A stretch of DNA of 64,000 bases, taken from the NCBI RefSeq assembly GCF_022836935.1, contig NZ_CP083239.1, positions 1,874,001 through 1,938,000 on the forward strand, written 5' to 3'. Below the pieces are notes generated by a model. That model was given only the letters and a program-made list of their open reading frames with translations. It was not told the DNA's origin and did no database searches. Positions 1 through 6,742 of this stretch are shown piece by piece. Positions within the stretch are counted from its first letter, which is position 1. Each line of letters opens with the position of its first letter. The position numbers and the translations under genes are program-made. This stretch comes from Ancylobacter polymorphus. GTDB lineage: Bacteria; Pseudomonadota; Alphaproteobacteria; Rhizobiales; Xanthobacteraceae.

Positions 1-914
1 AGCCCGTCGAACACGGTGCCGAAGGCGAGCGCGGCCAGGATCAGCCACATGAACATGCAGGAGACGTTCAGCGTCTTCAGCGCGGTGTCGCGCAGCACCG
101 GCCAGTTCAGCCGGCGCTTGGCCAGCGCCGCCAGCGTCGCCGCCGTGGCGCCGACCGCCGAGCTTTCCACCAGGCTGGTGACGCCGAAGACGAACAGGCC
201 GGTCATGAAGAAGAAGATGGCGAAGGGAATGATGCCCGCCCGCGCCAGCGCCAGCTTTTCGCGCAGCGGCATGTTCAGCTCGTCGTCGGTGAGCTTGGGC
301 GCCAGCTTCGGGTTCAGCTTCACCCGGACATAGATGTAGAGAATGAACAGTGCGGCCATCAAAAGGCCCGGCCCGACGCCGGCGAACCAGAGCTTCGAGA
401 CCGGCTGGCGGGCGATCATGCCGTAGAGCACCAGCACCACCGAGGGCGGGATGAGGATGCCGAGCGAGGAGCCGCCCTGGATGACGCCCGAGATCAGCAC
501 CTTGTCATAGCCGCGGCGGATCATTTCCGGCAAAGCGATGGTGGCGCCGATGGCCATGCCGGCGACGGAAAGCCCGTTCATCGCCGAGATGATGACCATG
601 AGGAAGATGGTGCCGATGGCGAGGCCGCCGGTGAAGCGGCCGAACCAGACATGCAGCGCTCGGTACAGATCCTCCGCGATGCCGGATTCCGCGAGGACGT
701 AGCCCATATAGATGAACATGGGCAGGGTCAGCATCGCGTACCAGTTGAACAGCTTGAACACCTGGTTGAACGGCAGGTCCATGGCGCCGGGGCCATAGAG
801 CAGCAGCGCGGCGGCGGAGGCGACGAAGCCGATGCCGGCGAAGACCAGCTGGCCGCTGATCAGCGCCAGCACCATCGACGCGAACATCAGGAGCGCGATC
901 GTCTCATAGGACAT
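1..914 (-). CDS. dctM: TRAP transporter large permease (DctM-like), 3' end outside window
   Basis: This is the large membrane subunit of a tripartite ATP-independent periplasmic transporter, which imports small carboxylates or similar solutes using an ion gradient. About 304 residues are visible from the start; the family is usually about 425, so the C-terminus lies beyond base 1. The visible part is hydrophobic throughout, and its opening (MSYETIALLMFASMVLAL, then FAGIGFVASAAALLLYGPG) is typical of DctM. The ATG at 914 overlaps the dctQ stop by one base (TGATG), which indicates translational coupling. The substrate cannot be inferred, because the periplasmic binding protein gene is not in view. 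Confidence 0.88.
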   Translation of the reverse strand, partial: MSYETIALLMFASMVLALISGQLVFAGIGFVASAAALLLYGPGAMDLPFNQVFKLFNWYAMLTLPMFIYMGYVLAESGIAEDLYRALHVWFGRFTGGLAIGTIFLMVIISAMNGLSVAGMAIGATIALPEMIRRGYDKVLISGVIQGGSSLGILIPPSVVLVLYGMIARQPVSKLWFAGVGPGLLMAALFILYIYVRVKLNPKLAPKLTDDELNMPLREKLALARAGIIPFAIFFFMTGLFVFGVTSLVESSAVGATAATLAALAKRRLNWPVLRDTALKTLNVSCMFMWLILAALAFGTVFDG

Positions 915-1456
915 CAGAGCTTCTCCCCGCGCAGGGTGGCGATATGCTTGAACACCAGCGCGAAGGCCTGCATCAGCATCAGCACGAGACAGACGGTGAG
1001 CAGCGCCTTGATCGGAATCACCGAGGGATTCCAGATCGAGAAGCGCTTCTCATTGGTGGCAATGGCGTATTGCAGGCTGGAAATGGAGCCGACGAGCAGA
1101 ACGCCGAGATAGAAGATCAGGCACCAGACGGTGGCGAGGTCCATCTTCGCCTTGCCGCGCTCCGACAGGGTCGAATACCAGAGGTCCATCCGCACATGCT
1201 CATTGTTCTTGAGCGTGAACGGGCCACCCATGAAATAATAGGCGGCGAGCATGAACTGGGTGAGTTCCACCGCCCAGTGCACCGGCATCTTGATGAGATT
1301 GCGGGTCACCGCATCGAACATCAGCACCCCGCCCATGGCGAAGACCAGCGACGCGGCGAGATAGCCGACATAGTCCGAGAGCTTGTCCGTCACGCGGACA
1401 TAGGCGGCGATCAGCCGCCAGCCGCCCCCGCTCCGCTTCACGCCTTCCACCTGCAC
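914..1456 (-). CDS. dctQ: TRAP transporter small permease (DctQ-like)
   Basis: This is the small membrane subunit of the TRAP transporter and pairs with the large permease encoded directly downstream. The protein has 180 residues, normal for the family, with four predicted membrane helices near residues 28-48, 62-82, 105-128 and 146-168. The segment around HWAVELTQFMLAAYYFMGGP and the following EHVRMDLWY is characteristic of DctQ. It is first in the visible transcript, and the binding-protein gene is not upstream. The next gene upstream is a divergent DeoR regulator about 500 bp away, which may control this transporter; that link is inference. Confidence 0.87.
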   Translation of the reverse strand: MQVEGVKRSGGGWRLIAAYVRVTDKLSDYVGYLAASLVFAMGGVLMFDAVTRNLIKMPVHWAVELTQFMLAAYYFMGGPFTLKNNEHVRMDLWYSTLSERGKAKMDLATVWCLIFYLGVLLVGSISSLQYAIATNEKRFSIWNPSVIPIKALLTVCLVLMLMQAFALVFKHIATLRGEKL

Positions 1457-1960
1457 GCGGTGTCTCCATGGCTGGCCGGGCGCCCCTTGCCGGGCGGCAG
1501 GACGCGCACCCGCAGCCGCGCCGCGCCGGCTGGCGCCAGCGCAGGGCGATGCGGGGTGCGGCGCTGCCGCCGTCGGCCGGGCGCGGGCCCGGCAGGTGCT
1601 GCCCGGTTCAATTCAGTCCCCTCGCGCTGCATTGCACTAATGTTGTGCTTGCTTGATTTTTTCGCGCTTGCGATCACTCTAACGTAACGGAGCGCAAAGG
1701 GAAGCCCGATTTTTGACCTAATTGCCCGTTCGGTCGCTGAATTTGTGAACAGGAAGTCCGAACGGTCGGTTGCGGCCCAGATTTGTTGACCAAATCGACG
1801 TTATGCGCGGAATCCTCTGGAGTGTCGCCCGTTCTTCGGTCAAGATTGGCCGTATTGACCGCCTTTCCGCTCTGGCATAACCGATCTCGCATGCCTAGAT
1901 CGCCCGAACGGGCAGGGGCGGCATGGGGCGGCGCGCGGCGCGGCTCTTTGGGAGACAGGC
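1457..1960. promoter_or_regulatory. Divergent intergenic region with candidate operators
   Basis: This 504-bp gap separates the leftward TRAP operon from the rightward DeoR gene and holds no convincing gene. It carries three copies of TTGACC at 1713, 1786 and 1855, spaced about 70 bp apart. The middle copy lies inside the inverted repeat ATTTG-TTGAC-CAAAT (1781-1795). Related CCGTTCGGTC-like motifs occur at 1726, 1758 (inverted core) and 1828. A DeoR-family protein binding here is plausible, but no site has been demonstrated. Confidence 0.4.
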
Positions 1961-2740
1961 TTGGCACTTTCCTCGCGCCATCAGGACATCGTCGCGCTGG
2001 TCGCCGCTGCGGGCGAATTGACCGTGGAGGCGCTTTCCGACCGCCTCGGCGTCTCGCGCGAGACGGTGCGGCGCGATCTCGCGCGCCTTGAATCCACCGG
2101 CCATCTGCGCCGCTACCATGGCGGGGCGCGCGCGCTCGCCGCGCCGGGCGCCGAACCCGACGAGGAGCGCCCCTTCGCCCAACGCATGGTGCAGAACGCG
2201 GCCGGCAAGAAGCGCATCGCCCTGGCGGCTCGGGACCTGTTCGGGCCGGAGGATTCGCTGTTCATCGACACCGGCAGCACCACCATCGCCTTCGCCGAGG
2301 CGCTGGCGACGCGGCCGGCGCTGGTCGCCATCACTAATGCGCCGCGCATCGCCGCGACGCTGGCGGCACCCCATACCCACAAGGTGTTCCTGCTCGGCGG
2401 CGCCTATGGCGCCGATGCCGGGGAGAGCCTCGGCCCGCTGGCGCTGGAGCAGATCGGCAAGTTCCGCACCCGCCACGCCGTGCTCACCATCGGCGCCATC
2501 GACGCCCATGCGGTGATGGATTTCGACCTGCAGGAGGCCGAGGTGGCGAAGGCGATGATCGAGCGCGCCGACCGCGTCACCGTGCTGGCCGACCACAGCA
2601 AGTTCGAGCGCGGCGCGGTGTTCGAGGTCGCGCCGCTGGCGCGCATCGACCGGCTGGTGACCGATCTCCCACCCTCCGAGGCGATGAGGCGCGCCCTCAC
2701 CGAGGCCGGGGTGGAACTGATCGTCGCCGACGCGGAGTAG
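1961..2740 (+). CDS. DeoR/GlpR family transcriptional regulator
   Basis: This is a DNA-binding repressor of the DeoR family; members usually sense a phosphorylated sugar and control adjacent sugar catabolic or transport genes. The 259-residue length fits the family. The N-terminal winged helix lies near residues 18-55, with the signature LSDRLGVSRETVRRDLARLE. The C-terminal sensor domain contains the phosphosugar-binding DTGSTT motif (FIDTGSTTIAFAEAL) and the LGGAYGADAGESLGPLA segment. The start is TTG at 1961, preceded by a GGAGA sequence. The gene is divergent from the TRAP permeases, which makes them candidate targets. A strong hairpin follows the stop. Confidence 0.9.
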   Translation: MALSSRHQDIVALVAAAGELTVEALSDRLGVSRETVRRDLARLESTGHLRRYHGGARALAAPGAEPDEERPFAQRMVQNAAGKKRIALAARDLFGPEDSLFIDTGSTTIAFAEALATRPALVAITNAPRIAATLAAPHTHKVFLLGGAYGADAGESLGPLALEQIGKFRTRHAVLTIGAIDAHAVMDFDLQEAEVAKAMIERADRVTVLADHSKFERGAVFEVAPLARIDRLVTDLPPSEAMRRALTEAGVELIVADAE

Positions 2741-2773
2741 GCCCCTGCGCCGACGGCCCGGCCGGCGCTGGAA

Positions 2774-2871
2774 CGTTTTCGAGCGAAGTGGATACCGGTT
2801 CGCGCGAAGAAAACGCGACAAAACAAAGAATTAGATCATTTCACTGTTTCCGTGAAACAGTGAAATGATCT
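2774..2871. repeat. Two-hairpin intergenic repeat element
   Basis: Two adjacent palindromes make up this element. The first is imperfect, with CGTTTTC at 2774-2780 pairing with GAAAACG at 2809-2815 around a core that includes GGATACCGGTTCGCG. The second is a perfect 18-bp hairpin at 2833-2871. From memory, this paired arrangement and the wording of the first palindrome resemble dispersed RIME-like intergenic elements of Hyphomicrobiales. That identification is recollection, not a search result. Confidence 0.55.
2833..2871. terminator. Bidirectional terminator-like hairpin
   Basis: A perfect 18-bp inverted repeat has arms AGATCATTTCACTGTTTC (2833-2850) and its complement (2854-2871), with a 3-base loop. 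It lies between two convergent genes, the DeoR regulator and the 162-aa protein, and the right arm overlaps the latter's stop codon. No long T-tract follows, so termination is inferred from position and stem strength. Confidence 0.6.
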
Positions 2872-3358
2872 ATCGCTTACCCCAGGTCAGATACATGCCG
2901 ACATCGCCGGGCATGTCGTTGGGCCATTCCACGATGAGGGCGGAAAGCCCGTAGCCGGCGCTTTTCAGATGGTCGCGCCAGATTTCATAGGCCTGGCGCG
3001 GGCGTCCGGTCAGCGTGTCCGGCCAGCCGGGCTCGGCATTGTTGATCGCCCGCCCATGGTCGGTGCATAGCGAATTGGGAAAGCGCATCACCATGATTTC
3101 GGTCTCGCCGCGCTCGGCGGCGGCGCGCAGCTTGACCAGCAGCGTCTCGGCCAGTTCGTGCAGCTTCTGGGGCGTCAGCTCGATGGGCTCGGCGAGCCGC
3201 TTGGCAAGCTCCTCCTTGGCGTGGCGGGCATGGTCCATCGCCTCCACCGCCTCGTTCATCTTCGCCAGCGCGATCTTGTCCATATAGCCGCGCAGATCGG
3301 CGGCGGACATGAAGCTCTCGTCGCCGAGCTTGTCGTGCGTCCCGGTGGGGTCGGTCAT
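2870..3358 (-). CDS. Conserved-looking hypothetical protein next to PPK2
   Basis: This is a 162-residue soluble protein that I do not recognise as a named family. An N-terminal helical, charged half (residues 17-85, with KMNEAVEAMDHARHAKEELA) is followed by a compact C-terminal half containing FPNSLCTDHGRAINN and IWRDHLKSAGYGL. There is no signal peptide or membrane helix. I chose the ATG at 3358 because the upstream open frame to 3652 is Ser/Arg/Pro-rich shadow coding over the PPK2 gene. The gene follows ppk2 on the same strand after 43 bp, so the two are probably cotranscribed and may share a polyphosphate-related role. Its stop overlaps the terminator hairpin. Confidence 0.75.
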   Translation of the reverse strand: MTDPTGTHDKLGDESFMSAADLRGYMDKIALAKMNEAVEAMDHARHAKEELAKRLAEPIELTPQKLHELAETLLVKLRAAAERGETEIMVMRFPNSLCTDHGRAINNAEPGWPDTLTGRPRQAYEIWRDHLKSAGYGLSALIVEWPNDMPGDVGMYLTWGKR

Positions 3359-3401
3359 CGTTTCGCTCCTCTGATTTTTGGTGCCGGCGGCGGATGGGCG
3401 T

Positions 3402-4202
3402 TCAGAAAATCGCCGGGACGTGGTGGCGCGTATCCTCCGGCTCGACATAGCCCTTGGGCTTCTGCCGCTTCGGCAGGGTGATCTTGTCGCGCTTGGGTGC
3501 CTCATAGGGCAGCTTGGACAGCAAATGGCTGATGACGTTGAGCCGCGTGCGCTTCTTGTCGTCGGAGCGCGCCACATACCAGGGCGCCCAGGCGCTGTCG
3601 GAAGCGGTGAACATGGCGTCGCGGGCGCGGGAATAGTCGTACCAGCGGCCATAGGATTCGAGGTCCATCGGCGAGAGCTTCCAGATCTTGCGCGGGTCGT
3701 GGATGCGCTGCTCGATCCGGCGGGTTTGTTCCTCCGGGCTCACTTCCAGCCAGTATTTCAAGAGGATCACGCCAGATTCGACGACGACGCGCTCGACGGC
3801 GGAAATGGTGTCGAGGAACTTCTCCGCCTCCGCCTCGGTGCAGAAGCCCATCACCCGCTCGACGCCGGCGCGGTTGTACCAGGAGCGGTCGAAGATCACG
3901 ATCTCGCCCGCCGCCGGCAGATGCGGCAGGTAGCGCTGGGCATACATCTGCGATTTCTCGCGCTCGCTCGGTGCCGGCAGGGCGACGACGCGGAACACGC
4001 GCGGGCTCACCCGCTCGGTGATGGCCTTGATGACGCCGCCCTTGCCGGCGCCGTCGCGGCCCTCGAACAGGATGCAGATCTTGGCGCCGGTCGCCTTGGT
4101 CCATTCCTGCAGCGCGACCAGTTCGCCATGCAGGCGCTTGAGTTCGCGCTCATACACCTTGCGGGAGAGAGGGGCGGGCGTTTCGTCGCTCGTTTTGCTC
4201 AT
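3402..4202 (-). CDS. ppk2: Polyphosphate kinase 2 (PPK2 family)
   Basis: This is a cytoplasmic kinase that transfers phosphate between polyphosphate and nucleotides, mostly phosphorylating nucleoside diphosphates in one-domain PPK2 enzymes. The 266-residue length matches the single-domain class. The Walker A loop is FEGRDGAGKGG (residues 47-56). The Walker B/lid region is EIVIFDRSWYNRAGVERVMG (about 100-119). The segment KIWKLSPMDLESYGRWYDY is typical of the family. The gene is probably cotranscribed with the small downstream protein. The ribosome site before the ATG is weak (GGGACAG). Nucleotide preference (ADP or GDP) cannot be read from sequence alone. Confidence 0.93.
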   Translation of the reverse strand: MSKTSDETPAPLSRKVYERELKRLHGELVALQEWTKATGAKICILFEGRDGAGKGGVIKAITERVSPRVFRVVALPAPSEREKSQMYAQRYLPHLPAAGEIVIFDRSWYNRAGVERVMGFCTEAEAEKFLDTISAVERVVVESGVILLKYWLEVSPEEQTRRIEQRIHDPRKIWKLSPMDLESYGRWYDYSRARDAMFTASDSAWAPWYVARSDDKKRTRLNVISHLLSKLPYEAPKRDKITLPKRQKPKGYVEPEDTRHHVPAIF

Positions 4203-4322
4203 GGGGGCTGTCCCGCACGGATAATGCCCGGCGTCGCCAGAACGGCGCCGGCCCTACGAGCATACCTTAGACGCTGCGCTGCCCCGGGCTTTGATCTTAG
4301 GCAAGGGGCCAGCGGCCGTGGC

Positions 4323-5978
4323 TCAGCCGCCGGATGTCGCCGGTTCCACCGGCGTGATCTGCAGCGACTGGAACTGGATTTCGCCGGAGGCGAACTGCTC
4401 CGAGGTCGAGCGCGAATCGTGGAAAAGCCGCAGCCGCTGGGCATCGCAGCGGCCATTATTGGGAATGGTGATGTCGAAGGAGAACGGCCGCCACACGCGC
4501 GGCGCGCCCATAAGCTGGCTCGACTGGCCCGCCACCGGGCCTCCGGGATAGCACAGCACCTGCCAGACCATGCCGCGCTTGGAGGACATCAGCCCTTTCT
4601 GCTCGCCGGAGAACTGGTAGCGGCCGGGTCGCAGGAAGGTTACCTGCTCGATTGCTCCCAGCCGGATGCGTCCCACGCCGAAGCGGATGCGCAGCACGCG
4701 CCCGTCCACCGTGTCGTTGCGCGCCTGCAGATCGATGAAGGCGTTCATCGGCCGCGGCAGGTTCCAGTTGAAGGGCAGGCCGCTGGGATCGCGGGCGAAA
4801 TCGAGATTGTTCACCGGCCGGACCTGCAGCACCTCCTGTGCCGGCAGCATTTGCAGCCAGATATTATAGGCGCCCTCGGCCCGCTTCTCCGCCGCCATCC
4901 GCGCCCGCAGCAGCGGGATCAGCTCGGCCTCGCTCGGCGGGCTGCCGGCCTCCTTCAGCGCCTGGATCAGTGCCAGCGGCGCGTCCGAGGCGGCGAGCTT
5001 CGCACCCATGCTGCGGAGGAACAGCGGGCGCCAGCCGGGGTTATGCACCAGCGCCGCCACCAGCGCCGCGCGCCCTTCCGGCTCCAGCGCCAGCGAATTG
5101 AGATAGCTCAGCGTGTATTCATTGAGCGCCGGCCGGGTCTGGATGAGCACCGCGGCCAGAGCCACCACGCCTTGATAATCCTTGCGCTCGTAATCCTGGT
5201 GCATCAGCCAGAAGGCGGCCACGGTCTCGCGGCGCGAGCGGGCGACTGCGTCCAGCATCGCCTGGCGGCTGGCGTCGAGATCGTCGGTGGTGTCGCCGAG
5301 CAGCCGACGGGCCGAGGGCTCCAGCGGCGCGGCGGCGGCAATGCGGGCGGCGAGATCGCGCAGGCCGGCGCGGATGGCGGGCAGTTCCGCGGCCGCGGGC
5401 GGTAGGGCCGGGACAGCTTCCTCGTCCGGTGCGTCCTCGGCGTCAGTGCGTGCCGGTGCGGCGAGCGAGGCGGCGTGCTCGCGCTCCGCCTGCGCCAGCG
5501 CGTCCTCGGCCGGCGCGCTTTCGGCCGGGGGAGCCTCATCCACGGGGGCGGCTTCGCCATCGCGGTCGGGGTTCTCCTGGGCGGTCTTGCCGTCCTGCTC
5601 CGCCTGCGCCGCGGCTTGCTGGGCGGCCGCTTCCTGAGCCGCCGCTTCTTCCTGCGCCCGCGTCGTGGCTGCGGCGAGCCGCGCGCGTTCCTGCCGCGCC
5701 AAGGTCAGCAGGGCCTGCGGATGGTCGGGATAGAGCCACAGCGCCAGCTGCGGGTGGCGCTCGGCCAGCGCCATGGGCAGCGAGGTGGTGGCGATGAGCA
5801 CGGCGAGAGCCACGAGCCCGGCGGCGAGTGCCGCGCTGCGCACGGGATGCACCGCCATGGCGAGGCGCGCATTCCGCAGCCCGGTGAAGCGAGGCCATGA
5901 GAACTGCAGCCATGAGACGCGTAGCCAAGAAGATCGCGGGCGCGGCGAGGGCCGGCGCCGGTGTTTCGGCGTGCTCAT
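4323..5978 (-). CDS. Membrane-anchored Ala-rich protein of EPS export operon, unknown function
   Basis: This is a 551-residue protein of unknown function. An Arg/Pro-rich cytoplasmic N-terminus is followed by one membrane helix at about residues 49-72. Next come an Ala/Glu-rich, probably helical or disordered linker (about 95-190) and a helical repeat-like middle (about 230-400) with phrases such as NEYTLSYLNSLALEPEGRAA. The C-terminal part is beta-rich (about 400-551). The ATG at 5978 was chosen because it overlaps the stop of the J-domain gene (ATGA). The gene is last in the phosphatase-wza-wzc-J-domain operon, so a role in polysaccharide export or envelope assembly is likely. It may be periplasmic with a TPR-like scaffold function; this is inference. 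Confidence 0.75.
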   Translation of the reverse strand: MSTPKHRRRPSPRPRSSWLRVSWLQFSWPRFTGLRNARLAMAVHPVRSAALAAGLVALAVLIATTSLPMALAERHPQLALWLYPDHPQALLTLARQERARLAAATTRAQEEAAAQEAAAQQAAAQAEQDGKTAQENPDRDGEAAPVDEAPPAESAPAEDALAQAEREHAASLAAPARTDAEDAPDEEAVPALPPAAAELPAIRAGLRDLAARIAAAAPLEPSARRLLGDTTDDLDASRQAMLDAVARSRRETVAAFWLMHQDYERKDYQGVVALAAVLIQTRPALNEYTLSYLNSLALEPEGRAALVAALVHNPGWRPLFLRSMGAKLAASDAPLALIQALKEAGSPPSEAELIPLLRARMAAEKRAEGAYNIWLQMLPAQEVLQVRPVNNLDFARDPSGLPFNWNLPRPMNAFIDLQARNDTVDGRVLRIRFGVGRIRLGAIEQVTFLRPGRYQFSGEQKGLMSSKRGMVWQVLCYPGGPVAGQSSQLMGAPRVWRPFSFDITIPNNGRCDAQRLRLFHDSRSTSEQFASGEIQFQSLQITPVEPATSGG

Positions 5979-6739
5979 CGGCGACCCCAGAGAAGGCCCC
6001 AGAGCCGTACCCACAGCGAGGGTTCCTCAAGGCGGTGAACGCTGAGCGGCAGCGGCCGGCGCGAAAGGCCGCTGCCCGCGCCGGTGCCGCCGGAACGGGA
6101 GCCGTTCGTGCCCGCCCCGCTGCCATTCGGCGCGCGCATCCCGGCCTTCGACGACCGTGTCTTGCCGGAAGGCGCTTTGCTCGCATTGGGCCTTGCGCTG
6201 CCCGGCTTGCCGCTTCCCGGCACGGCGCCATTGGGACGGGCGCCGGTCGACGCCGAGGCGCGGCTCGCTCCGGCACGCGTGCCGGCGCTCGGTGTGGGCG
6301 GGCGGCGCAGCTCATAGGCCTCGCGCCGTTCCGGCGTCTTCAGGTCCTCCCAGGCGCGGGAGACGCGGGCGGCGAACACTTCGCGGTCGAGGGGCCCGCT
6401 GCGCTGCGCCTGCAGGTCGGGATGCAGCCAGCGCATCAGCAGCGCCATATTGTGCCGCAGCTCCTCATGGGTGGACTGCGGCCCGCCGCCGAGCACGCGG
6501 TAGCTGTCGGCGTCGCGGCAGAGCAGCGCCTGCTCGATGAAGAAGCCAGCGGCCTCCTGCAGGGGCTGCCGGCTGAAGCCGCTGCGGCGGCTGGCGGCGG
6601 CGAGCGCCTCTTCCTCGCCGACGGCGATGGCGAGCAGCCGGCCGACATCCGGCGGCAGCGGCCGGCCTGGCAGGCCGCGGGCCCTCACCGGGTCCTTGAA
6701 CAAGGCGAGCGCGGCGTCGAGCGCGTCGGGCTCCGCCAT
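5975..6739 (-). CDS. J-domain (DnaJ-like) protein in polysaccharide export operon
   Basis: This 254-residue protein has a J-domain-like segment near residues 79-142. It starts YRVLGG, has a helix with the HPD motif (RWLHPDLQ, His106-Pro107-Asp108), and ends with a third helix, VSRAWEDLKTPERREAYE. This pattern is the hallmark of Hsp70 co-chaperones. An N-terminal helical part of about 75 residues precedes it. A low-complexity Gly/Ser/Ala/Arg linker (about 150-225) follows, and the protein ends in LEEPSLWVRLWGLLWGRR. There is no classical Gly/Phe region or zinc finger. The gene starts 3 bp after the wzc stop and overlaps the next gene by 4 bp. A partner role for DnaK or for Wzc turnover is speculation. 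Confidence 0.82.
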   Translation of the reverse strand: MAEPDALDAALALFKDPVRARGLPGRPLPPDVGRLLAIAVGEEEALAAASRRSGFSRQPLQEAAGFFIEQALLCRDADSYRVLGGGPQSTHEELRHNMALLMRWLHPDLQAQRSGPLDREVFAARVSRAWEDLKTPERREAYELRRPPTPSAGTRAGASRASASTGARPNGAVPGSGKPGSARPNASKAPSGKTRSSKAGMRAPNGSGAGTNGSRSGGTGAGSGLSRRPLPLSVHRLEEPSLWVRLWGLLWGRR

Positions 6740-6742
6740 GGG

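Noticed and set aside
3378..5405. Open frame of 675 codons on the plus strand
   Set aside because: It is antisense to ppk2 and the 551-aa protein gene, with no motif or ribosome site.
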